A stretch of 64,000 bases of DNA from Pectobacterium carotovorum (GTDB lineage: Bacteria > Pseudomonadota > Gammaproteobacteria > Enterobacterales > Enterobacteriaceae), in the NCBI RefSeq assembly GCF_900129615.1, contig NZ_FQWI01000007.1, forward strand, positions 62,001 to 126,000, in the 5' to 3' direction. The notes under the pieces were generated by a model, which saw only the letters and a program-made list of their open reading frames with translations, was not told the DNA's origin and ran no database searches. Positions 48,765 to 57,839 of the stretch are shown piece by piece (within the stretch, counting starts at the first letter, position 1; each line of letters starts with the position of its first letter). Made by a program: the position numbers and the translations under genes.

Positions 48765-49733
48765 TTACTGTGGTGTAAAACGGCGTAAATGTTGCACGGT
48801 TGCCAGCCAGGCGGCCAACCAGCCAATCATGCCGGCGATTAACAGCAGCAGTAGGGATTCATCCCAGCTCAATCCTTTGACGGCAAAGGTCGTACCGAAG
48901 ACGGAAGCCACCTGCGCCACCACCGCATCCAGCTTCCAGACCAGCGCCTGCGATAAAATCAGTGACAGCACCGCGCCGCCCACGCCCATCGCCGCCCCAC
49001 CATTCAGGAACGGACGCAGAATAAAGCCGTCCGTCGCACCGATCAGTTTCATCACATTGATGGTTTCACGGCGGCTGAAAATACTCAGGCGCACGCTGTT
49101 GCCGATCACCAAAAAGACGGCAACCACCATCAGGACGCCAATCGTCGCGGAAATTTGCCCAACCAGATTAGTCAACGCTACCAGCCGCGCAAACCAGCTG
49201 TCGTCCATCCGTACTTCATCCACGCCCTGCGTCGCCGCCACACGGTCGCGCAGCGTCGTCAGCGTGGTGGAATCCTGAAAACTCATTTTCGGCGTGATAA
49301 TCGCTACGGCCGGCAGCGGATTCTCTTCCAACATATCCAGCGCGCCGCCAAAACCGGACCAGTTGCGGAACTCGCCCATCGCTTCATTGCGCGACAGATA
49401 ATTGACTTTATCGACGCCGTCTTCAGATTGAAGCTGCGTGATAACCGCCTGCGCCGCGTTGTCATCCAGTGATTTATCCAGATACACCGTCAGCTGCGGC
49501 GAGGGATACCACTGCGTGGCCGCCTGACTGACGTTTTTCCAGACCAGATAGCAGATGCTGGGCAACGCCAGCGAGATCGCGATGACCATCACGGTCAGAA
49601 AAGTAGCCAGCGGCTGGCGCAGCATATCAGCCAGCGTATTGGTCCAGGCATAGCGCCACTGTTCCTGCCAGCCACCGCGCAGCGCTTTCGCTTTTGCGAC
49701 AGGCTTTTTCGCATTACGGACGTTATTCGCCAT
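48765..49733 (-). CDS. ftsX: Cell division protein FtsX
   Basis: 322 residues from the ATG that follows GGGGGGAAACC; it overlaps the ftsE stop by 11 bases. An N-terminal cytosolic tail, shorter than in E. coli, is followed by four membrane segments (about 38-60, 190-215, 240-265, 285-310) and a large periplasmic loop (about 62-185) with [11 protein letters not shown]. FtsEX forms an ATP-driven complex at the septum that activates the amidase regulator EnvC. Confidence 0.95.
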   Translation of the reverse strand: MANNVRNAKKPVAKAKALRGGWQEQWRYAWTNTLADMLRQPLATFLTVMVIAISLALPSICYLVWKNVSQAATQWYPSPQLTVYLDKSLDDNAAQAVITQLQSEDGVDKVNYLSRNEAMGEFRNWSGFGGALDMLEENPLPAVAIITPKMSFQDSTTLTTLRDRVAATQGVDEVRMDDSWFARLVALTNLVGQISATIGVLMVVAVFLVIGNSVRLSIFSRRETINVMKLIGATDGFILRPFLNGGAAMGVGGAVLSLILSQALVWKLDAVVAQVASVFGTTFAVKGLSWDESLLLLLIAGMIGWLAAWLATVQHLRRFTPQ

Positions 49734-50394
49734 TATGGTTTCCCCCCACCATGCGGCCATCCGACAGCGTCAGCACACGGTAATTACGGCGGGCGATAAG
49801 CCCAGTATCATGCGTCGCCATCAGGACAGTGACGCCAACACGATTGAATTCTTCAAACAGGCGCAAAATACCTTCTGACAGCGCTTCGTCCAGGTTACCG
49901 GTCGGTTCATCCGCCAGCAACACCGCGGGTTTGTTCACCACTGCGCGCGCAATGCCAACACGCTGCTGTTCACCGCCGGACAGCTGGATAGGATAGTTCT
50001 TCGCTTTATCCAGCAGGCCAACCTTGTCCAGCGCGGCGGATACCCGACGACGGATATCCTCACTGCTGGCTCCCGCGATGATGAGCGGCATCGCGACGTT
50101 GTCATAGACCGTGCGTTCCATCAGCAGATGGTGATCCTGAAAGATCATGCCGATCTGGCGTCGCAGGAATGGGACTTCGCGTTTTTTCAGGCGGCTGATA
50201 TTGTGACCGCCAAACAAAATCTGACCCGCGCTGGGACGTTCAATGCCACAAATCAGTTTCAGCAGGGTACTTTTCCCTGCGCCGGAATGGCCGGTCAGGA
50301 ACGCCATTTCCGCTGGGCGCAGATGGAAATCCACCCCTTGTAATGCCTGACGCCCACCGAGGTAAGCTTTACTGACCTGTTCAAAACGAATCAT
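49723..50394 (-). CDS. ftsE: Cell division ATP-binding protein FtsE
   Basis: 223 residues, one longer than E. coli. Walker [10 protein letters not shown] (35-43), signature LSGGEQQRV, Walker [13 protein letters not shown]. Cytosolic ATPase partner of FtsX. Five bases after ftsY. Confidence 0.97.
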   Translation of the reverse strand: MIRFEQVSKAYLGGRQALQGVDFHLRPAEMAFLTGHSGAGKSTLLKLICGIERPSAGQILFGGHNISRLKKREVPFLRRQIGMIFQDHHLLMERTVYDNVAMPLIIAGASSEDIRRRVSAALDKVGLLDKAKNYPIQLSGGEQQRVGIARAVVNKPAVLLADEPTGNLDEALSEGILRLFEEFNRVGVTVLMATHDTGLIARRNYRVLTLSDGRMVGGNHNGE

Positions 50395-50399
50395 CCGTT

Positions 50400-51917
50400 T
50401 TAATCCTCTCGGGCAAAAAGTGCCTCAATAAAATCGTCGGCCTTGAATGGCCGTAAATCTTCAATACCTTCACCTACCCCAATATAGCGGATAGGAATAG
50501 CGAACTGGTCGGCAATGGCGAAAATCACCCCGCCTTTCGCGGTACCATCCAGCTTAGTTAAGGTAATCCCCGTCAGCCCAACCGCTTCATTAAACAGCTT
50601 GGCCTGACTCACCGCGTTCTGTCCGGTGCTCGCATCCAGCGTCAGCATCACTTCATGCGGCGCGTCTTCGTCCAGCTTTTTCATCACGCGCACAATCTTT
50701 TTCAGCTCTTCCATCAGGTGCGCTTTGTTCTGCAAGCGACCCGCGGTATCCGCAATCAGGACATCAACGCCGCGCGCTTTCGCTGCCTGAATCGCATCGA
50801 AAATCACCGATGCCGAATCCGCACCCGTATGCTGTGCGACCACCGCTACGTTGTTGCGCTGTCCCCAGACCTGAAGTTGCTCGACCGCCGCTGCACGGAA
50901 AGTATCCCCCGCCGCCAGCATCACAGATTTGCCCTGCGCCTGGAACTGGCGTGCCATTTTCCCGATGGTGGTGGTTTTACCCACGCCATTAACGCCAACC
51001 ATCAGAATGACATACGGCGTTTTGCCTTCGATATTCAGCGGGGCGTCCACCTTAGCAAGAATCTCCGCCATTTCTTCTTTCAGCTTCACAAAAAGCGTAT
51101 CAGCATCTTTCAGTTGGCGGCGGCTGGCGTGCTCCGTCAGGCTACCGATGATCTTACGGGTCGTCTCAACCCCGACATCCGCAACCAGCAGTTGTTCTTC
51201 CAGTTCGTCAAACAGATCGTCGTCGATTTTCTTACCGCGAAACAATCCGATAAATCCTGAACCGAGGTTCTGGCGCGTTTTTACCAGACTGCGTTTCAGG
51301 CGAGCGAAGAAACCTTCTTTCGTCGGGCGTTCCTGCTCTTGCGCCACAGCCGGAACATCATCTGGCTGTGCCTGCTCTGGTTCTTCGTATTCTTGCTCTT
51401 CCTGCTGCGCAACGTCCGGTTCTGCATCAACTACCGTCGCGCGTTCGGCGATCTCGGTCTGCACAATCGGATCGGCGATATCCCGATCGAGGACGTCATG
51501 ATCGATCGCGTCACGATCGTCTGTTTCAGAAATAATGGGGGCAGATGCTGTTGGTTCAGAAACAATGGATTCAGAAGCATTGGCTTCCGGGACAGCGACG
51601 GTCGGTTCTTCTGCCGCTGCGGTAACCTCACGCTCGGCGACCAGTTGGGCCAATGCTTCCGCTTCAACCTGGACCTTTTCTTCAACGACAGACTTTTCCA
51701 GAACAACAGGCGCTTCCGGCAGCACTGGCTCCGGCGCGTGTTCAGCGGTCTGCTTAGTTTGTTCAACGGCCTGCTTAGTTGATGCTGCAATATCCGACTC
51801 TGCCGCTGACGGCTGTTCTTCGACAACCGGCTGCTCTTGCGGTTGCTCTTGTTGTTTTTCTTCCTGTTTCCCTAATCCCAGCCAGGAAAAAAAACCGCGC
51901 TTCTTTTCTTTTGACAT
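50400..51917 (-). CDS. ftsY: Signal recognition particle receptor FtsY
   Basis: 505 residues from the ATG at 51917. The N-terminus KKRGFFSWLGLG is the amphipathic membrane anchor. An acidic A domain (about 20-205) rich in Glu, Gln, Val and Ala contains degenerate repeats. The NG GTPase domain (about 210-505) holds the P-loop GVNGVGKTTTIGK, DTFRAAAVEQL, DTAGR and TKLDGTAKGG. It receives SRP-ribosome complexes at the membrane. In-frame upstream codons exist but do not fit the family. Co-transcribed with ftsEX. Confidence 0.97.
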   Translation of the reverse strand: MSKEKKRGFFSWLGLGKQEEKQQEQPQEQPVVEEQPSAAESDIAASTKQAVEQTKQTAEHAPEPVLPEAPVVLEKSVVEEKVQVEAEALAQLVAEREVTAAAEEPTVAVPEANASESIVSEPTASAPIISETDDRDAIDHDVLDRDIADPIVQTEIAERATVVDAEPDVAQQEEQEYEEPEQAQPDDVPAVAQEQERPTKEGFFARLKRSLVKTRQNLGSGFIGLFRGKKIDDDLFDELEEQLLVADVGVETTRKIIGSLTEHASRRQLKDADTLFVKLKEEMAEILAKVDAPLNIEGKTPYVILMVGVNGVGKTTTIGKMARQFQAQGKSVMLAAGDTFRAAAVEQLQVWGQRNNVAVVAQHTGADSASVIFDAIQAAKARGVDVLIADTAGRLQNKAHLMEELKKIVRVMKKLDEDAPHEVMLTLDASTGQNAVSQAKLFNEAVGLTGITLTKLDGTAKGGVIFAIADQFAIPIRYIGVGEGIEDLRPFKADDFIEALFARED

Positions 51918-52266
51918 GTGCGATCGCGCTCCACGCTGCTCACCGCAGCGAATCAATCAATGAAAATCATATTTAAACAACAAGTTTAACACTTTCCTGC
52001 CGACAGCAACACGCGGCCAACGGGGGCAATGGCAGACAATTCTCCGCGCTGCCGACAATCTTCGTAACGAAAGGCAATGTCCGTAACGAAGTGTGTCAAA
52101 CACCGTACGTGATCGAAAGGCCGCAGACAGCACAAAATTTTGGGTTAAGCGCCTTAACGTCCATCTTAACATTCCCTCTACACGTAACCGCCGCTAGAAT
52201 AGCGCCAGAAATTTCCTGCCCGCATCCACACCATGATGATGCGGCACAACAATAACCCTGTGAGCT
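51918..52266. promoter_or_regulatory. Divergent intergenic region ftsY/rsmD
   Basis: 349 bases. It contains a direct repeat CGTAACGAA at about 52064-52096 and an otherwise unremarkable sequence. TTGACA-like hexamers are present on the ftsY side but I could not pair them with a convincing -10. Confidence 0.4.
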
Positions 52267-52842
52267 ATGGCTAAAAAAAATGCATCGTCAGCCGCCGGAC
52301 AAATCCGAATCATCGGTGGTCAATGGCGCGGCAGAAAACTTCCGGTTCCTGATAGCCCCGGTTTACGTCCCACCACCGATCGCGTGCGGGAAACACTGTT
52401 TAACTGGCTGGCTCCCGTCATTCAACAGGCACGCTGCCTAGACTGTTTTGCCGGCAGCGGTGCGCTCGGGCTGGAAGCCCTTTCTCGTTATGCTGCGCAC
52501 GCCACATTACTGGAGATGGAGCGTGCAGTCGCCCAGCAATTAACGCAAAATCTGGCGCTGCTTCGGGCGGAAAACGCCGAGGTGGTCAAGACTGATGCCC
52601 TGAGCTGGCTGGCGAAGCCGGGCACACCGTTTGACGTTGTGTTTCTCGATCCACCGTTTCGCAAAGAACTGCTGAACAACACGCTTGCTCTGCTGGAACA
52701 ACAGGGCTGGCTGGCACCAGACGCGTGGATTTACGTGGAAACAGAGGCGGAAAATGCGCAGCTGACTATCCCGGAAAATTGGCAACTGCACCGTGAAAAA
52801 ATTGCGGGCCAGGTCGCCTACCGTTTATACATCCGTCAGTGA
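52267..52842 (+). CDS. rsmD: 16S rRNA (guanine(966)-N2)-methyltransferase RsmD
   Basis: 191 residues. AdoMet-binding motif LDCFAGSGALGLEALSR (about 58-74) and catalytic DPPF (about 125-128). N-terminal IIGGQWRGRKLPVP and RPTTDRVRETLFNWL are family signatures. Methylates G966 of the small ribosomal subunit. Divergent from ftsY as in E. coli. Confidence 0.97.
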   Translation: MAKKNASSAAGQIRIIGGQWRGRKLPVPDSPGLRPTTDRVRETLFNWLAPVIQQARCLDCFAGSGALGLEALSRYAAHATLLEMERAVAQQLTQNLALLRAENAEVVKTDALSWLAKPGTPFDVVFLDPPFRKELLNNTLALLEQQGWLAPDAWIYVETEAENAQLTIPENWQLHREKIAGQVAYRLYIRQ

Positions 52843-52868
52843 TCTTCGCAGCAACGTAAGGGTAAGAG

Positions 52869-53147
52869 ATGATTTTGATTAACCTTGGCAGGATATTGAT
52901 GCTGGGCGTGTGGGGATTTTTGTTGCTTAACCTGATTCAGCCGTTCCCCAAGCCGTTGAATATCTTCATGACTGTGGCGATGGTGTTTATGATCCTGATG
53001 CATGGTTTTCAGCTGCTGCTGTTAAAATCCAGCCAGCCGAAAGACAGTCCCGCGCTGAGCCGCGCGCTTCAGGCACGCATTTTCCTTTTTGGCGTGTTTG
53101 AACTGCTGGCGTGGCAGAAAAAGCAACCTAAGCCACCGAAGCCGTAA
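52869..53147 (+). CDS. yhhL: DUF1145 inner-membrane protein YhhL
   Basis: 92 residues with two or three hydrophobic segments (about 8-24, 30-52, 70-85) and a lysine/proline-rich C-terminus. Lies 26 bases after rsmD, the same order as E. coli yhhL. Function unknown. Confidence 0.88.
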   Translation: MILINLGRILMLGVWGFLLLNLIQPFPKPLNIFMTVAMVFMILMHGFQLLLLKSSQPKDSPALSRALQARIFLFGVFELLAWQKKQPKPPKP

Positions 53148-53150
53148 TCG

Positions 53151-53510
53151 CTACTTCTGCTGGGGCACAAAGCGAATAAAGCGCGTGCCCTTTAGCTGCA
53201 ACGAACCCTGCATGCCGGTATCAAGCGGGTGATAATCCGCGTGCTCAAGGCGCAGCGTGATAGTTGCGCCGCCGGTAATCGGCCTGAACGTGACCTCATA
53301 AAGCATATCCTCTACAACCATTCCCTGATGCTCACGCGCACGCCGACGACTGCGGGGAAATTCGCGTTTGTGTTTCACCTCAGCAGCCACAATCCGCAGC
53401 GGAGCCGCGTCATTCTGCGCTTCCCGCTGGCGTTGGCGTCGATATTGCCGCGCCGCCAGCACCAGAATCGCACCAACGGCCAACGCCAACAGCCAGGGAA
53501 AGTCATTCAT
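53151..53510 (-). CDS. yhhM: DUF2500 protein YhhM
   Basis: 119 residues with an N-terminal membrane anchor (about 4-20) and a beta-rich soluble domain (VTFRPITGGATITLRL). Convergent with yhhL, three bases apart, as in E. coli. Its start abuts the stop of the next upstream gene. Function unknown. Confidence 0.88.
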   Translation of the reverse strand: MNDFPWLLALAVGAILVLAARQYRRQRQREAQNDAAPLRIVAAEVKHKREFPRSRRRAREHQGMVVEDMLYEVTFRPITGGATITLRLEHADYHPLDTGMQGSLQLKGTRFIRFVPQQK

Positions 53511-53830
53511 CAGGGTTTCTTGCCGGGAAGATAAGGGAACGCAGCAACGTTATCGCCTAAATCAGAAATGCGAGCGCTGCCTTTTTCCGTCACGGCATCA
53601 ATGCGAATGATCGCCTGTAGAGGGATGAAACTGCGGCTAACGCCGGAGAATTCCGTTTTCAGTTTCTCGGTTGACGGGTCAACCAACACCGTAGACTGGC
53701 TATCAAACACGAAGTCGGCAATTTCAATAAAACCGAACAGGCTGCTCTGCACCAACTCACGCACGTAAAGCTGGTAATTCTTACCGTTATTTATAAATTG
53801 AATACGATAAAGCGCGGATTCATTACTCAT
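53510..53830 (-). CDS. DUF1820 family protein
   Basis: 106 residues. LYRIQFINNGKNYQLYVREL and SSLFGFIEIADFVF match my recollection of the DUF1820 family of proteobacteria. Small soluble beta-rich protein. The stop overlaps the yhhM start by one base, so the two are probably co-transcribed. Function unknown. Confidence 0.82.
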   Translation of the reverse strand: MSNESALYRIQFINNGKNYQLYVRELVQSSLFGFIEIADFVFDSQSTVLVDPSTEKLKTEFSGVSRSFIPLQAIIRIDAVTEKGSARISDLGDNVAAFPYLPGKKP

Positions 53831-54021
53831 TCAACACAATACTCCCTTCAAGACTTCACGGCGCCCATCTACAATAAAAACAGGCGATAACATAACATGA
53901 AGCTCACAGAAGTCGCATCCGTCTCCCCCCGTGTTGTTTAACTTCCCCACAATCCCCTACACTGAATAAAGAACGGTTTATTTTTATTCTGACACAAACA
54001 AAAACACAAAAAGGACACGCT

Positions 54022-54651
54022 ATGCTTTGGTCATTTATTGCTGTGCTTTTTTCTGGTTGGTTGTATGTGGACGCCAGCTACCGTGGTCCAACGTGGCAGC
54101 GTTGGTTATTCAAACCCGTCACGATGCTACTGCTGCTAGCTCTGGCCTGGCAGACGCCGCTGCTTGGCGTGCCGGGCTATCTGATTGTGCTGGGGCTGCT
54201 GGCCACGCTGGTCGCAGACACCCTGCTGTTGCTGCCGACTCAGCGCCTGCTCTACGCATTTGGCGCTTATTTCCTCTCCCATCTGCTGTACACCATTAGC
54301 TTTTTTACCGGACAGATTTCGCTCACGTTCTTCTGGCCGCTGGCATTAACGCTCGTCATTCTGGCCGCAATCCTGATCGCCATTGTCTGGGGACGACTAG
54401 AAGCACAGCGCTGGCCCGCTTGCGCCTTTATCATCATGACGACGCTGATGGTCTGGATTGCTGGAGAGCGCTATTTTGCGCTGGGGACAAACGCGAATTT
54501 CTCCCTGCTGACGGGCACCGTACTGCTGTTTATCGCCCATGCGGCCTGGCTGATTCACCATTACCGTTTTCCGTTCCGCGCCCATCAGGCGATTGTCGCG
54601 GCGGGCTATTTTGGCGGCCATTTCCTGATCGTTCGCTCTCTCTATTTCTGA
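54022..54651 (+). CDS. yhhN: Lysoplasmalogenase-family protein YhhN
   Basis: 209 residues with about eight membrane segments (TMEM86/YhhN fold). [10 protein letters not shown] (about 64-73) contains the Asp residue conserved in the family, and ADxLLLLP-like motifs define it. Family members hydrolyse the vinyl-ether bond of lysoplasmalogens; for bacterial YhhN activity is not settled. Confidence 0.88.
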   Translation: MLWSFIAVLFSGWLYVDASYRGPTWQRWLFKPVTMLLLLALAWQTPLLGVPGYLIVLGLLATLVADTLLLLPTQRLLYAFGAYFLSHLLYTISFFTGQISLTFFWPLALTLVILAAILIAIVWGRLEAQRWPACAFIIMTTLMVWIAGERYFALGTNANFSLLTGTVLLFIAHAAWLIHHYRFPFRAHQAIVAAGYFGGHFLIVRSLYF

Positions 54652-54729
54652 CGTTCGCGGCGCTCACGAAAATCTGGCTAAGCATTAAGCGGCGGTGTAA
54701 AGTTCCTGATGAGAATCGTAATCACTAAT

Positions 54730-54932
54730 AACCTATTCCAGTAGGCGTTATTGGTGCAGCCAGTTTGGACACGGACAGCGCGCAGAAACCGGAGCGTACA
54801 CGTCGTACGTGAGGATTTATTCGCTTCGCTCACCCTACGGGCCACCCTGAAGTGTGTTCAAACGCTATCGCGTTTGTGCGAGCACTGCCCAGGTTCAAAA
54901 TGGCAAATGAAATAGCCCTAATGGGATAGGTT
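54730..54932. mobile_element. MITE-like element in the zntA leader
   Basis: About 203 bases bounded by imperfect inverted repeats: AACCTATTCCAGTAGGC on the left and GCCCTAATGGGATAGGTT on the right (14 of 16 positions match). The inside is non-coding, holds CGTACACGTCGTACG and GCTTCGCTCACCCTACGGG, motifs that I associate with repeated elements in Pectobacterium and Dickeya. No target duplication was evident. It ends 17 bases before the zntA start. Confidence 0.65.
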
Positions 54933-54949
54933 CAACAACGGAGGAAGAT

Positions 54950-57304
54950 ATGCACTCTCATCAGCATAACCACAGCGCTGAGAAATCAGCCTGCTGCAAT
55001 AACAGCGTTCACCACGCGCCACGCCGCGCCAAAAGCTGCTGCAACGAGCACACGCAGCATTCAAACCACGCCGACCACAGTTGCTGTTCAACCAAACACA
55101 CGTCTGACGCCGTAGTGCAGAGCGCGTGTGGCACAGATCAGTCGTCATCAGACAGCGGCGGTAGCGCGGATTCAGACGACCCCGACGGCGGAGACAGCGA
55201 CAGGCCCCGATCCCACCAGCGTTTCAGCTGGAAAATCAGCGGGATGGATTGTCCCAGCTGCGCACGTAAAATTGAAAATGCAGTAAAAAATCTCACCGGA
55301 ATTGAACAAGCCAAAGTGCTGTTCGCTACCGAAAAACTGGTTGTTGATGCCAACACCGATATTCGTCCTCAGGTTCAACATGCCGTTCAGCAAGCGGGCT
55401 TCACCTTGCAGGACACCGCACTCCCTCTCGCTCCACCCAACACCTCGACCGTACGTCGTTTCGTGCATGAATATGGTTTCTTAATACTTTTCACTCTGCT
55501 GGCTGCTGCAAGCTGGGGACTTTCCCTGCTAAGCGAGCGCGGCGGGCAGATCGCGTTTATCGCGACCACGATTGTCGGGCTAATTCCGATCCTGAAAAAA
55601 ACGGTACAACTCATTCGCACGGGTACACCCTTCGCGATTGAAACGCTGATGAGCGTGGCTTCCATCGGGGCGCTCTTGATTGGCGCCACCACCGAAGCCA
55701 CCGTCATCCTGCTGCTGTTTATGCTGGGCGAGTACCTGGAGTCTTACGCGGCAAACCGCGCACGACGGGGCGTAACGGCGCTGATGGCACTGCTTCCCGA
55801 AGATGCCACGGTCGTCAGCAATGGGCAGCGACGCCTCGTTCCTGTCACCAGTCTGGTTCCCGGTGACGTGATTGAAGTCGCCCCCGGTGGGCGGCTCCCG
55901 GCCGATGCGGAGCTCTTGAACAGCGATGCCAGCTTTGATGAAAGCGCCCTGACCGGTGAATCGGTTCCCGTTGAGCGTACGCCGGGGGAAAAAATCGCCG
56001 CCGGCAGCCTGTGTGTCGATCGAGTCGTGCAGCTACGCGTGGTCTCACAACCGGGCAACAGCGCGATTGACCGCATTCTGCAACTGATAGAAGAAGCGGA
56101 AGAGCGCCGTGCGCCGATAGAACGCTTCCTCGATAAGTTCAGCCGTTACTACACGCCAGCCATCATGCTGCTTTCACTGCTGGTGATTCTGGTGCCGCCG
56201 CTACTGCTGGCGCAGCCGTGGCAAGAGTGGATTTATCGCGGCCTGACGCTGCTGTTAATCGGCTGTCCGTGCGCGCTGGTGATCTCTACGCCTGCGGCAA
56301 TTACGTCCGGGCTCGCTGCCGCAACACGCCGTGGGGCGCTGATTAAAGGCGGCGCGGCGCTGGAATCGCTGGGCAGTATCAAGACTATCGCGTTCGATAA
56401 AACGGGTACGCTGACGGAAGGCAAACCGCAGGTGACGGACGTATTGCCCGCCGTGGGCGTTAGCGCAACGGCGCTGTTAACCCGCACCGCCGCGGTGGAG
56501 TCCGGTTCGCACCACCCGCTTGCCAAAGCGATCGTCCAGCATGCGCGATCCAGCAGCACGTTCCTGCCAATGGCGGAAAACCGCAAAGCGCTGGCGGGAG
56601 TCGGCGTGGAAGGCACGATAGGCGGCAAGCGGATTCAGGTCAGCGCCCCGACTCGTGTCGCGCCCGATCTGCTTGATGCCGACTGGTTGCAACGGGTTGA
56701 TGCGCTGGAGAACGAAGGGAAAACCGTCGTGGTGGTGCAAGAAGACGACAACCTGCTCGGCGTGCTGGCACTGAGCGATACGCTACGCCACGATGCGCGT
56801 GAGGCGCTGGATGCCTTGCAGCAGTTAGGGATTCGTGGCGTCATGCTCACGGGCGATAATCCCCGCGCGGCGGCAGCCATTGCAGCGACATTAGGGATCG
56901 ATTACCGCGCCAGCCTGCTCCCTGCTGACAAGGTCGCGGCAGTCAGCGAATTGAGCAAGCAGCATCCCGTAGCGATGGTTGGTGATGGCATCAACGACGC
57001 ACCGGCAATGAAAGCGGCAACGATCGGGATTGCGATGGGAAGCGGTACCGATGTGGCGCTGGAGACGGCCGATGCCGCCTTAACGCACAGCCGCCTAACC
57101 GGGCTGGCCGCCATGATTAGCCTGTCGCGGGCGACGCAGCGCAATATCCGCCAGAACATTACCATCGCACTGGGGCTGAAAGCGGTATTTCTGGTCACCA
57201 GTATTCTGGGCATTACCGGACTGTGGCTGGCCGTGCTGGCGGATTCCGGCGCAACCGCGCTGGTCACCGCCAACGCGCTGCGGCTATTGAGAAAACAGGA
57301 CTAA
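54950..57304 (+). CDS. zntA: Zn(II)/Cd(II)/Pb(II)-exporting P1B-type ATPase ZntA
   Basis: 784 residues, about 50 longer than E. coli ZntA. Residues 1-90 form a His/Cys-rich tail with CC pairs at 15-16, 30-31, 45-46 and Cys60, then an acidic Ser/Asp/Gly linker. A heavy-metal-associated domain follows with GMDCPSC (98-104). The P-type core shows the membrane CPC motif, the phosphorylated Asp in FDKTGT, SHHP, and MVGDGINDAPA. It pumps divalent soft metals out of the cytosol. GGAGGA lies six bases before the ATG. A perfect 11-base hairpin (57316-57340) follows the stop. Confidence 0.96.
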   Translation: MHSHQHNHSAEKSACCNNSVHHAPRRAKSCCNEHTQHSNHADHSCCSTKHTSDAVVQSACGTDQSSSDSGGSADSDDPDGGDSDRPRSHQRFSWKISGMDCPSCARKIENAVKNLTGIEQAKVLFATEKLVVDANTDIRPQVQHAVQQAGFTLQDTALPLAPPNTSTVRRFVHEYGFLILFTLLAAASWGLSLLSERGGQIAFIATTIVGLIPILKKTVQLIRTGTPFAIETLMSVASIGALLIGATTEATVILLLFMLGEYLESYAANRARRGVTALMALLPEDATVVSNGQRRLVPVTSLVPGDVIEVAPGGRLPADAELLNSDASFDESALTGESVPVERTPGEKIAAGSLCVDRVVQLRVVSQPGNSAIDRILQLIEEAEERRAPIERFLDKFSRYYTPAIMLLSLLVILVPPLLLAQPWQEWIYRGLTLLLIGCPCALVISTPAAITSGLAAATRRGALIKGGAALESLGSIKTIAFDKTGTLTEGKPQVTDVLPAVGVSATALLTRTAAVESGSHHPLAKAIVQHARSSSTFLPMAENRKALAGVGVEGTIGGKRIQVSAPTRVAPDLLDADWLQRVDALENEGKTVVVVQEDDNLLGVLALSDTLRHDAREALDALQQLGIRGVMLTGDNPRAAAAIAATLGIDYRASLLPADKVAAVSELSKQHPVAMVGDGINDAPAMKAATIGIAMGSGTDVALETADAALTHSRLTGLAAMISLSRATQRNIRQNITIALGLKAVFLVTSILGITGLWLAVLADSGATALVTANALRLLRKQD

Positions 57305-57315
57305 TAGCGGTCTAC

Positions 57316-57340
57316 GGTGCGCGGTGCAACACCGCGCACC
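57316..57340 (+). terminator. Strong hairpin after zntA
   Basis: GGTGCGCGGTG/CACCGCGCACC, 11 perfect pairs with a three-base loop, 11 bases after the stop. No T run, so it may be a Rho-assisted or transcript-protecting hairpin. Confidence 0.6.
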
Positions 57341-57341
57341 T

Positions 57342-57365
57342 GCGGCTTGAAGTATGACGAGTATT
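57342..57365. repeat. Half copy of a dispersed CTTCAAGC(T/C)GC repeat
   Basis: GCGGCTTGAAGTATGACGAG matches the inverse of the left end of the repeats at 36186 and 41600; it overlaps the very 3' end of tusA by two bases. Confidence 0.55.
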
Positions 57366-57606
57366 AACCTTTGCGCAGCAGATACCGATAGGGAACCTGC
57401 TCGGTCTCCTGTGCCAGAAGCTCATGCTCCATGTACACGCAAAAACCGGGAATATCGCGGGTGGTGGCCGGATCGTCGGCAATAATCAGCAGCGTTTGCC
57501 CGGTTTCCATCTGGCGTACCGTCTTACGCACCATCATTACAGGCTCAGGGCAGCGCAGCCCCTGTGCATCAAGGGTTTTATCCGGGTTGGTAAAGGGATC
57601 GGTCAT
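57364..57606 (-). CDS. tusA: Sulfurtransferase TusA
   Basis: 80 residues from the ATG at 57606. [19 protein letters not shown] carries the sulfur-accepting Cys19 in the CPxP motif. It relays sulfur from IscS to TusBCD for tRNA 2-thiouridine synthesis. Divergent from yhhQ, as in E. coli. Confidence 0.96.
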   Translation of the reverse strand: MTDPFTNPDKTLDAQGLRCPEPVMMVRKTVRQMETGQTLLIIADDPATTRDIPGFCVYMEHELLAQETEQVPYRYLLRKG

Positions 57607-57801
57607 CAACGTTCTCAGTGCTGGAATCAAAAAACCGCCTTAGTTTACGCTGAGGATTTCCCGACGCAAGCGACGACAACGTTTGCGCAGAAAACAACCA
57701 TACTTTCCTGGCAAAACACATGGTCGTAGCGAAATAATTGCATTAGCGAAGCAATTGCGTATTATGCCGCCGCGTTGCAGCATAAATCTGCACGCTATTT
57801 C

Positions 57802-57833
57802 TTGGGTTCCCTAACCCCAATAACCAAAAAGGT
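57802..57833 (+). ncRNA. preQ1-I riboswitch candidate before yhhQ
   Basis: TTGGG (57802-57806) pairs with CCCAA (57816-57820) around the loop TTCCCTAAC. An A-rich tail TAACCAAAAAGG follows, and its AGG can pair with CCT of the loop to form an H-type pseudoknot. Stem, loop and A-rich tail follow the preQ1-I pattern (compare the Thermoanaerobacter aptamer). The AAGG in the tail is the yhhQ ribosome site, seven bases from the ATG, so ligand binding would block translation of a queuosine-precursor transporter. Confidence 0.72.
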
Positions 57834-57839
57834 CACATT

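Noticed and set aside
54027-54299. Second-frame protein inside yhhN suggesting a frameshift
   Set aside because: The yhhN frame itself is complete and membrane-like throughout; the other frame is a shadow.
54652-54949. ZntR-type operator before zntA
   Set aside because: No ACTCTGGAG-like dyad was found; the visible dyads belong to the MITE-like element.
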